A model generated the notes under the pieces. That model had not been told where the DNA came from, made no database searches, and saw only the letters and a list, made by a program, of their open reading frames with translations. A stretch of 64,000 bases of DNA, from assembly GCA_022511425.1 (NCBI GenBank), contig JAFLRO010000001.1, positions 1 through 64,000 on the forward strand. The letters are read 5' to 3'. Of this stretch, positions 28,041-37,535 are shown piece by piece (positions within the stretch are counted from its first letter, which is position 1; each line of letters begins with the position of its first letter). The stretch is from Acetatifactor sp. GTDB lineage: Bacteria > Bacillota > Clostridia > Lachnospirales > Lachnospiraceae. The position numbers and the translations under genes are program-made.

Positions 28041-30371
28041 ATGTCGGAGATTCTGCACGGGGATAGAACAAATAAAAAAGGAAAGTGGAGCTGGCTGAGA
28101 AAAGGAATTCTGGTAAGTCTGATTGCAGCCATCTTTTTTACTGCGCTCTATAAAGTGTTCAAAACAAAAGCGGAAGAGTACGGCAAAATGACGCTGGAAA
28201 CCGAAGAAAATGTGAACTGGCTCTATCAGAATACCTATGTGCTGTACAGGGATCTGTACAATGTGAAGAACCAGTGTAATGCCAATTATTTTGATATTTA
28301 TCTACAGCTGGATGGGCTGGAACAATGGCTGCCAGGCGATGAACCCGAAGAGCGGCCTGAAATTTTTGGTAATTTGGAGGATGTCGGAGAAACAATCAAC
28401 TATCATGACAGCAGCCTGACTGAATCTTATGAAAGACTGAGTAATCAGTTGGAAAGCCTTATGGAGGTCTTCCTTGAAGTTGATAAGGGTTTTTCTGTCA
28501 TGAATAATGCCTATGGATATGTGATCCGTGACCATCAGACTGATACTTACGTGACAAATATGTCCGATGATGATATTTCCAGACTGTCCTCAGACAGTTA
28601 TTTTCTGCTTAGTTTTGTCTTTGACAGCGCTGGAAATGTGTCAGTGGGAGAGCAAGTAAAAGGTGAGGATGCAGTGGCACTGAGAAGACTGGCCAGTCAG
28701 GCGTCTAAAGAAGTCATGCGGCTTAGCGCTGCTTTTGAGGGGATTGCGTCAGGACCCGCGGACTGCACTGTGACCTATGCGGTATCACGAAAGGAATGGA
28801 GCAAGAATAGTGATGCTTTCTACTATTACTTTTATCCCTATGCATATTCACGTGGGAACGGTCTCAAGTTTACCTATCAGCATGTCATATACTATGGATA
28901 TAGGGAATACTGGCTGTATGAACAATCGGGCGCTGCCACCTGGCTTATGCTGCTCCTTGCGGTGGTGTTTGCCATGGGAATCTCTCTGCCGGTTGTTTCT
29001 TTCAAGCCGTGGTCCGAGAGACGGCTCTGTTCACTTCCTTTGGAGATCCTGGCAATCATTGTGATTTTGCATTTGAGCTGTTATGGATTATGTATGGAAC
29101 TTGTTACATTTGTGGCCAGCGGTAAAGCGAATATAGAACTGGATAGTATTCTAATGAATACGCTGTTTTATAAAAGAACCATCCGGAATCTGCTGGTGCT
29201 GACAGGAAATGTTATTATTTTTACTATATATTTCCTGGGCGTCTGGTTTCTGGGCGTCAGCCTGAGACCAATACGTGAGTTGGGGCTTTTGGAATACCTG
29301 CGAAAGAGATGCTTTCTGTGGCGGAATGGACGTCGCATTAAACTTAAAATCAAGTCGGTTTACCATTATTTCCTCCATGTGGATCTCACAGCAAACAGCT
29401 TAAAGGCAATCCGCAGACTTGTATTGATAAATGCCCTTGTCTTGGCTGTGATCAGTATGACCTGGCTGGGGGGGCTTGGAATTGTTGTTGTCTACTCCAT
29501 AGTACTTTATTTTTTATTGAAGAAATATATCAGCGATCTTCAAAGGCACTATGGAATCTTGTTAAAGGCGGTGGATGAGATGGCTGAGGGAAATCTGAAT
29601 GTGACCATAGAGGAGGATCTGGGGATATTTGAACCTTTTAAGCCCCAGGTCATAAAGATCCAAAATGGCTTTAAGAAGGCAGTGGATGATGAGGTGAAAA
29701 GCCAGCATATGAAGGCAGAGCTTATTACCAATGTATCCCACGACTTAAAGACGCCCTTGACAGCTATCATAACTTATGTAAACCTCTTAAAAGATCCTAA
29801 TCTGACGGAGGAACAGCGGCAGGAATATCTGGATACCCTTGAGAGGAAATCTCTGAGACTTAAGGTTCTTATTGAGGATTTGTTCGAGGTCAGCAAGGCA
29901 AATTCAAAGAATGTGACATTAAATCTTATGCCTGTAGATATCATGAACTTAGTCAAACAGGTGAGCTATGAGATGAAGGATAAGCTGGATGAAGCAAAGC
30001 TGGATATCCGTATGAATTTGACTGACGAGAAGATTACCATTTCCCTTGACAGTCAAAAAACATATCGGATCTATGAAAATCTGTTTTCCAATGTGGCAAA
30101 GTACGCGCTGCAAGGAACCAGGGTCTATGTAAATGGCTTTAGAATTAATGACATGGTTGTCATAACTATCAAGAATATCTCAGCTCAGGAATTAACTGTA
30201 GATCCTGCTGACCTTACAGAACGTTTTGTCAGAGGGGATGAGTCGCGAAACACCGATGGCAGCGGTTTAGGGTTAGCCATCGCTAAAAGCTTTACAGAGC
30301 TTCAGGGCGGTGCTCTGGAAGTGGAAGTGGACGGCGACCTGTTCAAGGTGACTACAGTATGGCATGTATAG
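28041..30371 (+). CDS. Sensor histidine kinase (multi-TM, VanS-like kinase core)
   Basis: H-box AELITNVSHDLKTPLTAIITYVNLL, N-box YRIYENLFSNVAKYALQGTRVYV, GSGLGLAIAKS; start reassigned to 28041. Confidence 0.9.
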   Translation: MSEILHGDRTNKKGKWSWLRKGILVSLIAAIFFTALYKVFKTKAEEYGKMTLETEENVNWLYQNTYVLYRDLYNVKNQCNANYFDIYLQLDGLEQWLPGDEPEERPEIFGNLEDVGETINYHDSSLTESYERLSNQLESLMEVFLEVDKGFSVMNNAYGYVIRDHQTDTYVTNMSDDDISRLSSDSYFLLSFVFDSAGNVSVGEQVKGEDAVALRRLASQASKEVMRLSAAFEGIASGPADCTVTYAVSRKEWSKNSDAFYYYFYPYAYSRGNGLKFTYQHVIYYGYREYWLYEQSGAATWLMLLLAVVFAMGISLPVVSFKPWSERRLCSLPLEILAIIVILHLSCYGLCMELVTFVASGKANIELDSILMNTLFYKRTIRNLLVLTGNVIIFTIYFLGVWFLGVSLRPIRELGLLEYLRKRCFLWRNGRRIKLKIKSVYHYFLHVDLTANSLKAIRRLVLINALVLAVISMTWLGGLGIVVVYSIVLYFLLKKYISDLQRHYGILLKAVDEMAEGNLNVTIEEDLGIFEPFKPQVIKIQNGFKKAVDDEVKSQHMKAELITNVSHDLKTPLTAIITYVNLLKDPNLTEEQRQEYLDTLERKSLRLKVLIEDLFEVSKANSKNVTLNLMPVDIMNLVKQVSYEMKDKLDEAKLDIRMNLTDEKITISLDSQKTYRIYENLFSNVAKYALQGTRVYVNGFRINDMVVITIKNISAQELTVDPADLTERFVRGDESRNTDGSGLGLAIAKSFTELQGGALEVEVDGDLFKVTTVWHV

Positions 30372-30539
30372 TTAATACTTTGACATTACTTTATCTTCCG
30401 GATACTTGATATTGCATATAATAAGCTGGTGAAAAAACGTTAAATTTTATTTATTCACTTAGCAAAATTTTACTTTTTTTTAATAATTGCTTGCATTTTG
30501 CCTATGAATATGCTAAGGTACTAAAGGAGGATTGCCCGT

Positions 30540-30902
30540 ATGAGAAAACCGACTCATCTTGCTTTGAAGTTGGCGCTTTTTTCCCTGTTCATAGTTCTTG
30601 CGGGAATGGCTGTGCTGCTTCAATATCAGTGTCCGATTCTCAAACTTACCGGGTTTATCTGTCCCGGATGCGGCATGAGCAGGGCTTGGCTGGCGGCATT
30701 ACGTTTGGATTTCTCGCAGGCCCTGTATTACAACCCTATGTTCTGGTCCATACCTGTACTGATGCTGTTTGCTCTATATGATTTTAATCTGTTTCGCAAG
30801 CGGCTGTTCAATGTTCTTACATTGTGCCTGTTGGGTGTGGTTGTAATGGCAAGTTACATAGTGAGACTTTCGGCTTTTTGGCATGGCGACTACATTATAT
30901 AA
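30540..30902 (+). CDS. DUF2752-type membrane protein
   Basis: GFICPGCGMSRAWLAALRLDFSQALYYNPM; RBS aaaggagg. Confidence 0.8.
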   Translation: MRKPTHLALKLALFSLFIVLAGMAVLLQYQCPILKLTGFICPGCGMSRAWLAALRLDFSQALYYNPMFWSIPVLMLFALYDFNLFRKRLFNVLTLCLLGVVVMASYIVRLSAFWHGDYII

Positions 30903-31008
30903 CATATAATGGGTTATAGGAAACATGGAATATTGTTTTTGCAAAGCCAGATTGTCACTGTCACAGGACAAAAGGAAAAGTATATTATAGTAACAAGGAG
31001 GAAAAAAC

Positions 31009-31428
31009 ATGTTTTGTAAGAATTGTGGCGCCCCCATGGACGCAAATGCTGCTGTTTGTATCAAGTGCGGCTGCTCAAAAGGAGCAGGTACATCTTTCTG
31101 CCCTAACTGCGGTCAGGCAACAGCTCCCGGAGCTGCTGTCTGCTTGAATTGCGGTGTCGCTCTGGCAACTGCTGGTCAGCAGACAGGTGACAAGAGCAAG
31201 CTTACTGCAGGTCTGTTAGGCATTTTTCTCGGATCTTTAGGTATCCACAATTTCTATTTGGGCTATACTACCAAGGCTGTCATCCAGTTGGTAGCGACCT
31301 TGGTCGGAGGTATCATTACCTGCGGTATTGCTCCCATAGGTATTTGGATTTGGGGATTAATTGAAGGTATCTTTATCCTGACCGGAAAGATTAATGTTGA
31401 TGCTAAGGGCATGCTTCTGAAAGATTAG
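31009..31428 (+). CDS. Double zinc-ribbon plus TM2-domain protein
   Basis: CKNCG..CIKCG..CPNCG..CLNCG, then LLGIFLGSLGIHNFYLGYTTKAVIQL (TM2). Confidence 0.87.
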   Translation: MFCKNCGAPMDANAAVCIKCGCSKGAGTSFCPNCGQATAPGAAVCLNCGVALATAGQQTGDKSKLTAGLLGIFLGSLGIHNFYLGYTTKAVIQLVATLVGGIITCGIAPIGIWIWGLIEGIFILTGKINVDAKGMLLKD

Positions 31429-31464
31429 TTTCTTATTTAAAAGAATATCAACTTGAGAATAAAG

Positions 31465-31504
31465 CAGATGCTTTCTGACATTGAGTTAGTAAGCATCTGT
31501 TTTT
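31465..31504 (+). terminator. Intrinsic terminator
   Basis: cagatgctt ... aagcatctg followed by ttttt. Confidence 0.8.
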
Positions 31505-31516
31505 ATTTACAGTATT

Positions 31517-31612
31517 TATGACATAGCCTATGAAATATTTTTTATAGAAAAACAATTATGACAGTAGGTCTATGACATTAGGTTTATGAAATCAAGAGTT
31601 TATGAAATAAGG
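31517..31612 (+). repeat. Degenerate 'TATGA(C/A)AT' direct repeats upstream of leuC
   Basis: tatgaca/tatgaaa units begin at 31517, 31529, 31557, 31571, 31585, 31601. Confidence 0.6.
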
Positions 31613-31624
31613 AATAAGAAGTAT

Positions 31625-31653
31625 TTGAACAATCCTCTCGTCTATGTTATCAT
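31625..31653 (+). promoter_or_regulatory. Candidate sigma-A promoter for leuCD (TTGAAC-17-TATCAT, extended -10)
   Basis: -35 31625-31630, -10 31648-31653, TGn before the -10. Confidence 0.55.
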
Positions 31654-31692
31654 GTTTTTTAGAACATTTACAGAAAGGCAAGGATAAAGTAT

Positions 31693-32961
31693 ATGGGAAT
31701 GACAATGACGCAAAAGATTCTGGCTGCAGCTGCAGGGCTTGAGAAGGTGGAAGCCGGACAGCTCATCGAGGCAGACTTGGATCTGGTTTTAGGCAACGAT
31801 ATCACTAGCCCTGTAGCAATCAAGGAAATGGATAAGTTCACGGCTAAGGGTGTGTTTGATAAAGATAAGATTGCCCTGGTGCCCGACCATTTTGTACCTA
31901 ACAAGGATATCAAGTCCGCAGAGCACTGCAAATGTGTCCGGGAGTTTGCAAGGAAAAATGAGATTACAAATTATTTTGAAGTGGGAGAGATGGGTATTGA
32001 GCACGCCCTGTTGCCGGAGAAAGGCCTTACCGTGGCCGGGGATGTGATCATTGGCGCGGATTCCCACACCTGTACATACGGCGCACTGGGCGCATTTTCC
32101 ACCGGCGTGGGCAGCACAGATATGGCCGCCGGCATGGCTACCGGCAAGGCCTGGTTCAAGGTTCCTGCCGCCATCAAGTTCAACCTCACCGGCAAGCCCT
32201 CCAAGTGGGTCAGCGGAAAGGACGTGATTCTGCATATCATCGGTATGATCGGCGTGGACGGTGCTCTCTATAAATCCATGGAATTTGTGGGTGACGGCAT
32301 TGCACACTTAAGCATGGACGATCGTTTCACCATCACCAACATGGCTATTGAGGCAGGTGGAAAGAACGGCATTTTCCCGGTAGATGCTCTGGCAGAGCAG
32401 TACATGAAAGAACATTCCAACAGAAGCTATAAAATCTATGAGGCAGACCGTGACGCAATATATGACGAGGAGTATACCATCGATTTAAGCACCCTTCGTC
32501 CCACCGTTTCCTTCCCTCATTTGCCTGAAAATACACACACTCTGGACGAGATCCAGGCCATGCCCCCCATTGCTATCGATCAGGTTGTCATCGGCTCCTG
32601 TACCAACGGCCGTCTGGACGACCTGCGCATAGCTGCAGAAGTATTAAAGGGCAGACATGTGGCGACAGGAATGCGCTGCATTGTGATTCCCGCCACTCAG
32701 GCCATATACATGCAGGCTATGGACGAGGGCCTTCTGAAGACCTTCATAGAGGCCGGCGCCATCGTCAGCACACCCACCTGCGGCCCCTGCCTTGGCGGCT
32801 ATATGGGCATCCTTGCGGAAGGCGAGCGCTGCGTCTCCACCACGAATCGCAACTTTGTGGGTCGCATGGGTCATGTGACCTCCGAGATTTACCTGGCCAG
32901 CCCGGCTGTAGCAGCCGCCAGCGCGATTACCGGAGTTATTTCAGGGCCAGAAAGCATATAA
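31693..32961 (+). CDS. leuC: 3-isopropylmalate dehydratase large subunit
   Basis: Aconitase-family motifs [57 protein letters not shown]. Confidence 0.92.
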   Translation: MGMTMTQKILAAAAGLEKVEAGQLIEADLDLVLGNDITSPVAIKEMDKFTAKGVFDKDKIALVPDHFVPNKDIKSAEHCKCVREFARKNEITNYFEVGEMGIEHALLPEKGLTVAGDVIIGADSHTCTYGALGAFSTGVGSTDMAAGMATGKAWFKVPAAIKFNLTGKPSKWVSGKDVILHIIGMIGVDGALYKSMEFVGDGIAHLSMDDRFTITNMAIEAGGKNGIFPVDALAEQYMKEHSNRSYKIYEADRDAIYDEEYTIDLSTLRPTVSFPHLPENTHTLDEIQAMPPIAIDQVVIGSCTNGRLDDLRIAAEVLKGRHVATGMRCIVIPATQAIYMQAMDEGLLKTFIEAGAIVSTPTCGPCLGGYMGILAEGERCVSTTNRNFVGRMGHVTSEIYLASPAVAAASAITGVISGPESI

Positions 32962-33038
32962 CCCAATTACTTAAGTTCCACAATCAATCCATTTTATAAT
33001 TAATCATTCTTCACTATAGAAAGGCATGGTAATATCAT

Positions 33039-33524
33039 ATGAATGCAAAAGGAACAGTTTTTAAATATGGCGACAACGTTGACACCGATGTGATCATCCC
33101 CGCAAGATATCTGAATTCCTCGGATCCAGCAGAACTTGCGACCCATTGCATGGAGGACATCGACACCGACTTTATCAAGAAAGTGCAGAAAGGTGATATC
33201 ATCGTTGCAGAGAAGAACTTCGGCTGTGGTTCATCCAGAGAGCATGCGCCTATCGCTATCAAGGCTGCAGGTGTAAGCTGTGTCATTGCTGAGACCTTCG
33301 CACGGATTTTTTACCGAAATGCTATCAACATTGGTCTTCCTATCATCGAGTGCCCCGAGGCAAGCAAGGGTATTGAGGCCGGAGATCAGGTAGAAGTAAA
33401 TTTTGACACCGGTGTCATAACAAATATTACCAAGGGAACCTCCTTTCAGGGTCAGGCATTTCCGGAATTCATGCAGAAAATTATATCATCTGAAGGCCTG
33501 ATCAATTATATCAACAGTAAATAA
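33039..33524 (+). CDS. leuD: 3-isopropylmalate dehydratase small subunit
   Basis: [50 protein letters not shown]. Confidence 0.93.
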   Translation: MNAKGTVFKYGDNVDTDVIIPARYLNSSDPAELATHCMEDIDTDFIKKVQKGDIIVAEKNFGCGSSREHAPIAIKAAGVSCVIAETFARIFYRNAINIGLPIIECPEASKGIEAGDQVEVNFDTGVITNITKGTSFQGQAFPEFMQKIISSEGLINYINSK

Positions 33525-33643
33525 GCAACTCTACAGTAAATAATTAACAGAAGAGTATGACTGTTATTGAGAGCACTCCGCCCAAGGTGGGGTGCTTCAA
33601 GTTGTCAGGCAGCTGAATGATTACCTGAGATGATTTAGGGGAG

Positions 33644-35026
33644 ATGATTGATGTGGATGAAAGCAAAACATCCAATAAATATGAAATAGATATGTGCAAC
33701 GGCCCTCTGCTGGGCAAGATTCTGATTTTCTATGTCCCTTTGATGTTGTCCGGTATTTTGCAGCTGCTGTTCAATGCTGCGGATATTGTAGTAGTTGGCC
33801 GGTTTGCCGGAAATGAATCACTGGCAGCGGTAGGAGCTACCAGTTCTCTGACAAATCTGATCGTGAATCTGTTTATTGGTCTCTCCGTGGGAGCCAATGT
33901 ACTGGTGGCCCGGTTTTATGGGGCAGGACAGAAGAACGAATTAAAGAGCATGGTGCAGACAGCTTTGGTGACTGCTGCCATAAGCGGCATCCTTTTGATC
34001 TTCATCGGTTTCTTTGTGTCAAAGCCTGCACTGGGGATGATGGGGACACCGGATGATGTAATTGATCACTCGGTGCTTTATATGCGTATTTATTTTGCCG
34101 GCATGCCTTTTATGATGGTATACAACTTTGGCGGAGCTGTACTGCGCGCAGTCGGTGATACCAGACGTCCGCTTTATTATCTGTTAATTGCTGGTGGAGT
34201 AAATGTTGTTTTGAATTTGATCTTTGTTATTCTGTTACAAATGGGAGTAGCAGGTGTGGCCACGGCCACCGTAATCTCTCAAGCCATATCTGCAGCACTG
34301 GTAGTCCGCTGTCTGCTAATGACCGACAGTGCATATAAGTTGGTGTTGAATGACTTACAGATTGCTCCGGACAAGTTGATCAAGATGTTCCAGATAGGCA
34401 TGCCTGCAGGGTTGCAGGGCGCGTTGTTCTCAATATCCAATGTACTGATACAGTCCTCTGTGAATAGCTTTGGTTCTATTGCCATGGCGGGTAACACTGC
34501 TGCCAGCAATATAGAAGGTTTTGTGTACACTGCCATGAATGCCTTCCATCAGGCTTCCATAAGTTTTTGCGGCCAGAATTACGGCGCAAAGAAGTATAAG
34601 AGAGTGGGAAAGGTCACTGCTATATGTCTGGGGCTTGTGACTGCTGTGGGGCTTGTCATGGGAAGTGGCGCATATCTAGCCTCCGGCATCCTGTTGCGGC
34701 TTTACTCACCCGATGCGGAAGTGATACGCTATGGCACGCTGCGCATGGCTTATATCTGCATTCCATACTTTCTCTGTGGCGTTATGGATGTGATGGTGGG
34801 AACTTTGCGCGGCATGGGTTATGCGATTATGCCCATGCTGGTGTCGCTGTCGGGAGCATGTTTGTTCAGGGTGGTTTGGATATACACGCTCTTTCGGCAG
34901 TTTCCCACATTGGAATGTCTTTACATTTCATATCCTATCAGCTGGAGCTTGACCTTCCTGGTACACTTGATTTGCTTTATGGTTGTGTACCGAAAGCTGC
35001 TTACTCCCCAACCTGTGACAACATAG
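33644..35026 (+). CDS. MATE-family efflux transporter (start may be GTG at 33653)
   Basis: AADIVVVGRFAGNESLAAVGATSSLTNLIVNLFIGLSVGANVLVARFYGA; 12-TM profile; aggggag abuts the annotated ATG. Confidence 0.9.
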   Translation: MIDVDESKTSNKYEIDMCNGPLLGKILIFYVPLMLSGILQLLFNAADIVVVGRFAGNESLAAVGATSSLTNLIVNLFIGLSVGANVLVARFYGAGQKNELKSMVQTALVTAAISGILLIFIGFFVSKPALGMMGTPDDVIDHSVLYMRIYFAGMPFMMVYNFGGAVLRAVGDTRRPLYYLLIAGGVNVVLNLIFVILLQMGVAGVATATVISQAISAALVVRCLLMTDSAYKLVLNDLQIAPDKLIKMFQIGMPAGLQGALFSISNVLIQSSVNSFGSIAMAGNTAASNIEGFVYTAMNAFHQASISFCGQNYGAKKYKRVGKVTAICLGLVTAVGLVMGSGAYLASGILLRLYSPDAEVIRYGTLRMAYICIPYFLCGVMDVMVGTLRGMGYAIMPMLVSLSGACLFRVVWIYTLFRQFPTLECLYISYPISWSLTFLVHLICFMVVYRKLLTPQPVTT

Positions 35027-35186
35027 GAGAGAAAAGAATTAAAGTAGTAAATTCTCAAATCAATATAAAAAATTAAGAAGCGCTTGAAACATATGTTCGG
35101 ATATGATAAACTGACAAAAGAAGAGCTATTCAGGGAATGACCGCGGATTGGGAATGCCATCCGCCCGGCAACAGGAGATACGAACT

Positions 35187-35798
35187 ATGATAGCATATGT
35201 AAACGGAATCATTGACGATATCACCGAGGATAATGTGGTGGTCGATGTAGGCGGTGTGGGCATGAATGTAAAGATATCTGCGGACACTGCAGCGCGACTT
35301 CCGGGTGTGGGAGAGCCTGTGAAGCTTTATACTTATACCAGTGTCAGAGAGGATGCATTCTGGCTGTACGGTTTTTTGAGCCGAAATGATCTGGATATCT
35401 TTAAAAAGTGTATCACAGTCAGCGGAATTGGACCCAAGGGCGCACTTTCCATTTTGTCCGTTCTGGATGCTGATTCCCTGCGTTTTGCCATTGTTTCGGG
35501 TGATGCTAAGGCGATTGCCAAAGCACCCGGCGTAGGCGCCAAGACAGCAGAACGGCTTATTTTGGAGCTTAAAGGCAAACTTAACATCAACGATTCTATG
35601 ATCAATAAAGAAATTGCTAATTATGGTGAGACTCACGCAGTCGCCATTGATACTCCTCAGAAACGAGAAGCTGTGGAGGCGCTGGTTTCTTTGGGTTATG
35701 GTCAGGCGGAGGCCCTGAAGGCTGTAAATGCTATTGAAAATATAGAAGATATGGATTCCGGCGCTGTTCTGAAAGCAGCACTGAAGCATTTGTTTTGA
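35187..35798 (+). CDS. ruvA: Holliday junction branch migration protein RuvA
   Basis: MIAYVNGIIDDITEDNVVVDVGGVGMNV, HhH ISGIGPKGALSIL / APGVGAKTAERLILELKGK. Confidence 0.93.
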   Translation: MIAYVNGIIDDITEDNVVVDVGGVGMNVKISADTAARLPGVGEPVKLYTYTSVREDAFWLYGFLSRNDLDIFKKCITVSGIGPKGALSILSVLDADSLRFAIVSGDAKAIAKAPGVGAKTAERLILELKGKLNINDSMINKEIANYGETHAVAIDTPQKREAVEALVSLGYGQAEALKAVNAIENIEDMDSGAVLKAALKHLF

Positions 35799-35912
35799 TT
35801 CCTGTGAGCAATTGAGCCAAGTAACCGTTCTTGCACGGATATTTGACAAATACCAAGAGGTATTTGATTTTAAGCGCTTTATGGCACATGCTGAAAGAAA
35901 GGAATGCTTTCC

Positions 35913-36905
35913 ATGCCCAAGAGAATGATTGAGACTAATATAACAGAAGAAGATATAAAGATCGAAGGTTCCCTTCGCCCGCAGACCCTGGATGATTACA
36001 TTGGTCAGACGAAAGTAAAGGAAAATCTGAAGATATATATAGAAGCAGCAAAACAGCGCGGAGATGCCCTGGATCACGCCCTGTTTTATGGTCCTCCCGG
36101 GCTTGGCAAGACCACATTGGCCGGCATTATTGCAAATGAAATGGGGGTACACCTGAAAGTTACCAGTGGTCCCGCCATTGAAAAGCCAGGGGAAATGGCA
36201 GCCATTCTGAACAATTTGGAGGAGGGGGATCTGCTCTTTGTAGATGAGATTCACCGTCTGAATCGTCAGGTGGAAGAAGTGTTGTATCCGGCTATGGAAG
36301 ATTACTGTATCGATATTATGATTGGCAAGGGATCCACCGCTCGCTCTGTTCGTCTGGATCTTCCTAAGTTCACTCTGGTGGGAGCCACCACCAGGGCAGG
36401 ACTCCTGACGGCTCCTTTGCGTGACCGATTTGGCATGATTTATCATCTGGAATTTTACACGGTGGAGGAACTGCAAAGGATTATCCTTCATTCTGCCAGA
36501 GTGCTTGAGGTGGAGGTGGAACCGGAGGGAGCCCTTGAGATGGCTCGCAGGAGCCGAGGAACTCCAAGGCTTGCAAATCGTATTCTGAAGCGGGTTCGTG
36601 ATTTTGCCCAAGTGAAGTATGATGGTGTGATAACTGAGGATGTAGCAAGAACAGCCTTGGATCTGATGGATGTGGACAAGCTGGGACTTGATCACATCGA
36701 CAGGAATATGCTTGTTACCATGATACAGAAGTTTGACGGCGGGCCGGTAGGTTTGGATACTCTTGCTGCGGCTATCGGCGAGGATGCCGGTACCATCGAG
36801 GATGTTTATGAGCCCTACCTGATCAAAAATGGATTTCTGAACCGTACGCCAAGGGGCAGAGTGGTGACGGATCTGGCATACCGTCACCTGGGATTGGGAC
36901 TATAG
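35913..36905 (+). CDS. ruvB: Holliday junction branch migration helicase RuvB
   Basis: [61 protein letters not shown]. Confidence 0.96.
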   Translation: MPKRMIETNITEEDIKIEGSLRPQTLDDYIGQTKVKENLKIYIEAAKQRGDALDHALFYGPPGLGKTTLAGIIANEMGVHLKVTSGPAIEKPGEMAAILNNLEEGDLLFVDEIHRLNRQVEEVLYPAMEDYCIDIMIGKGSTARSVRLDLPKFTLVGATTRAGLLTAPLRDRFGMIYHLEFYTVEELQRIILHSARVLEVEVEPEGALEMARRSRGTPRLANRILKRVRDFAQVKYDGVITEDVARTALDLMDVDKLGLDHIDRNMLVTMIQKFDGGPVGLDTLAAAIGEDAGTIEDVYEPYLIKNGFLNRTPRGRVVTDLAYRHLGLGL

Positions 36906-37055
36906 CCGGCTGATTAGGAGAAGCTGATTAAGAGAAAATATATATTTTACTTGCCTGTATGAATATTTTGAGATATACTGTACGGGAAGGTTTGTCATGC
37001 ACCATATAACGGACAGAAATAGGTTAAGAGGCTGAAATACAAAAGGAGTACGAAT

Positions 37056-37457
37056 ATGTCTTCCAAAACAGATACAGAAGTAATCATTGGCGGCAAGGTT
37101 TTTACACTAAGCGGTTACGAGAGCGAGGAATATCTTCAGAAGGTGGCCTCCTATATAAACAATAAGCTCAACGAGTACAATAAAGTCGAGAGTTTCCGGA
37201 GACAGCCCATGGATACTCAGGGAGTGCTGCTTCAACTTAATATTGCGGACGATTATTTCAAAGCAAAAAGACAGATATCGGAGCTGGAAGAGGATCTTCA
37301 AGCTAAGGAAAAGGAGCTTTACGACTTAAAACATGAGTTGATTTCGACGCAGATTAAATTGGAAAGTTCTGAAGAGCAGGTAAAGGAACTTCAGCAGAGC
37401 CAGGCAGACGATGCGAAAAAGATTATTCAGCTGGAGACGGAACTGAAAAAGAAGTAA
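37056..37457 (+). CDS. zapA: Cell division protein ZapA-like
   Basis: TEVIIGGKVFTLSGYESEEYLQKVASYINNKLNEY followed by coiled coil. Confidence 0.8.
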   Translation: MSSKTDTEVIIGGKVFTLSGYESEEYLQKVASYINNKLNEYNKVESFRRQPMDTQGVLLQLNIADDYFKAKRQISELEEDLQAKEKELYDLKHELISTQIKLESSEEQVKELQQSQADDAKKIIQLETELKKK

Positions 37458-37480
37458 TCCTAAAATTGATAATTGTGCTG

Positions 37481-37508
37481 GCTGTCCGCTTGTTCGGACA
37501 GCTTTTCT
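37481..37508 (+). terminator. Intrinsic terminator after zapA-like gene
   Basis: gctgtccg / cggacagc followed by tttt. Confidence 0.8.
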
Positions 37509-37535
37509 TATTACTGTTTATATAAGGTATTTCAT

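Noticed and set aside
30586-30781. Alternative frame ORF (30491..30781) overlapping DUF2752
   Set aside because: The DUF2752 frame has a proper RBS (aaaggagg) and the family motif; the alternative frame has neither.
31586-31687. 33-aa ORF upstream of leuC as a leucine leader peptide
   Set aside because: No Leu run, and the candidate promoter lies inside it.
35130-36887. 585-aa antisense ORF covering ruvA and ruvB
   Set aside because: Entirely opposite to two well-supported genes, with no domain-like motifs; it is explained by codon bias on the sense strand.
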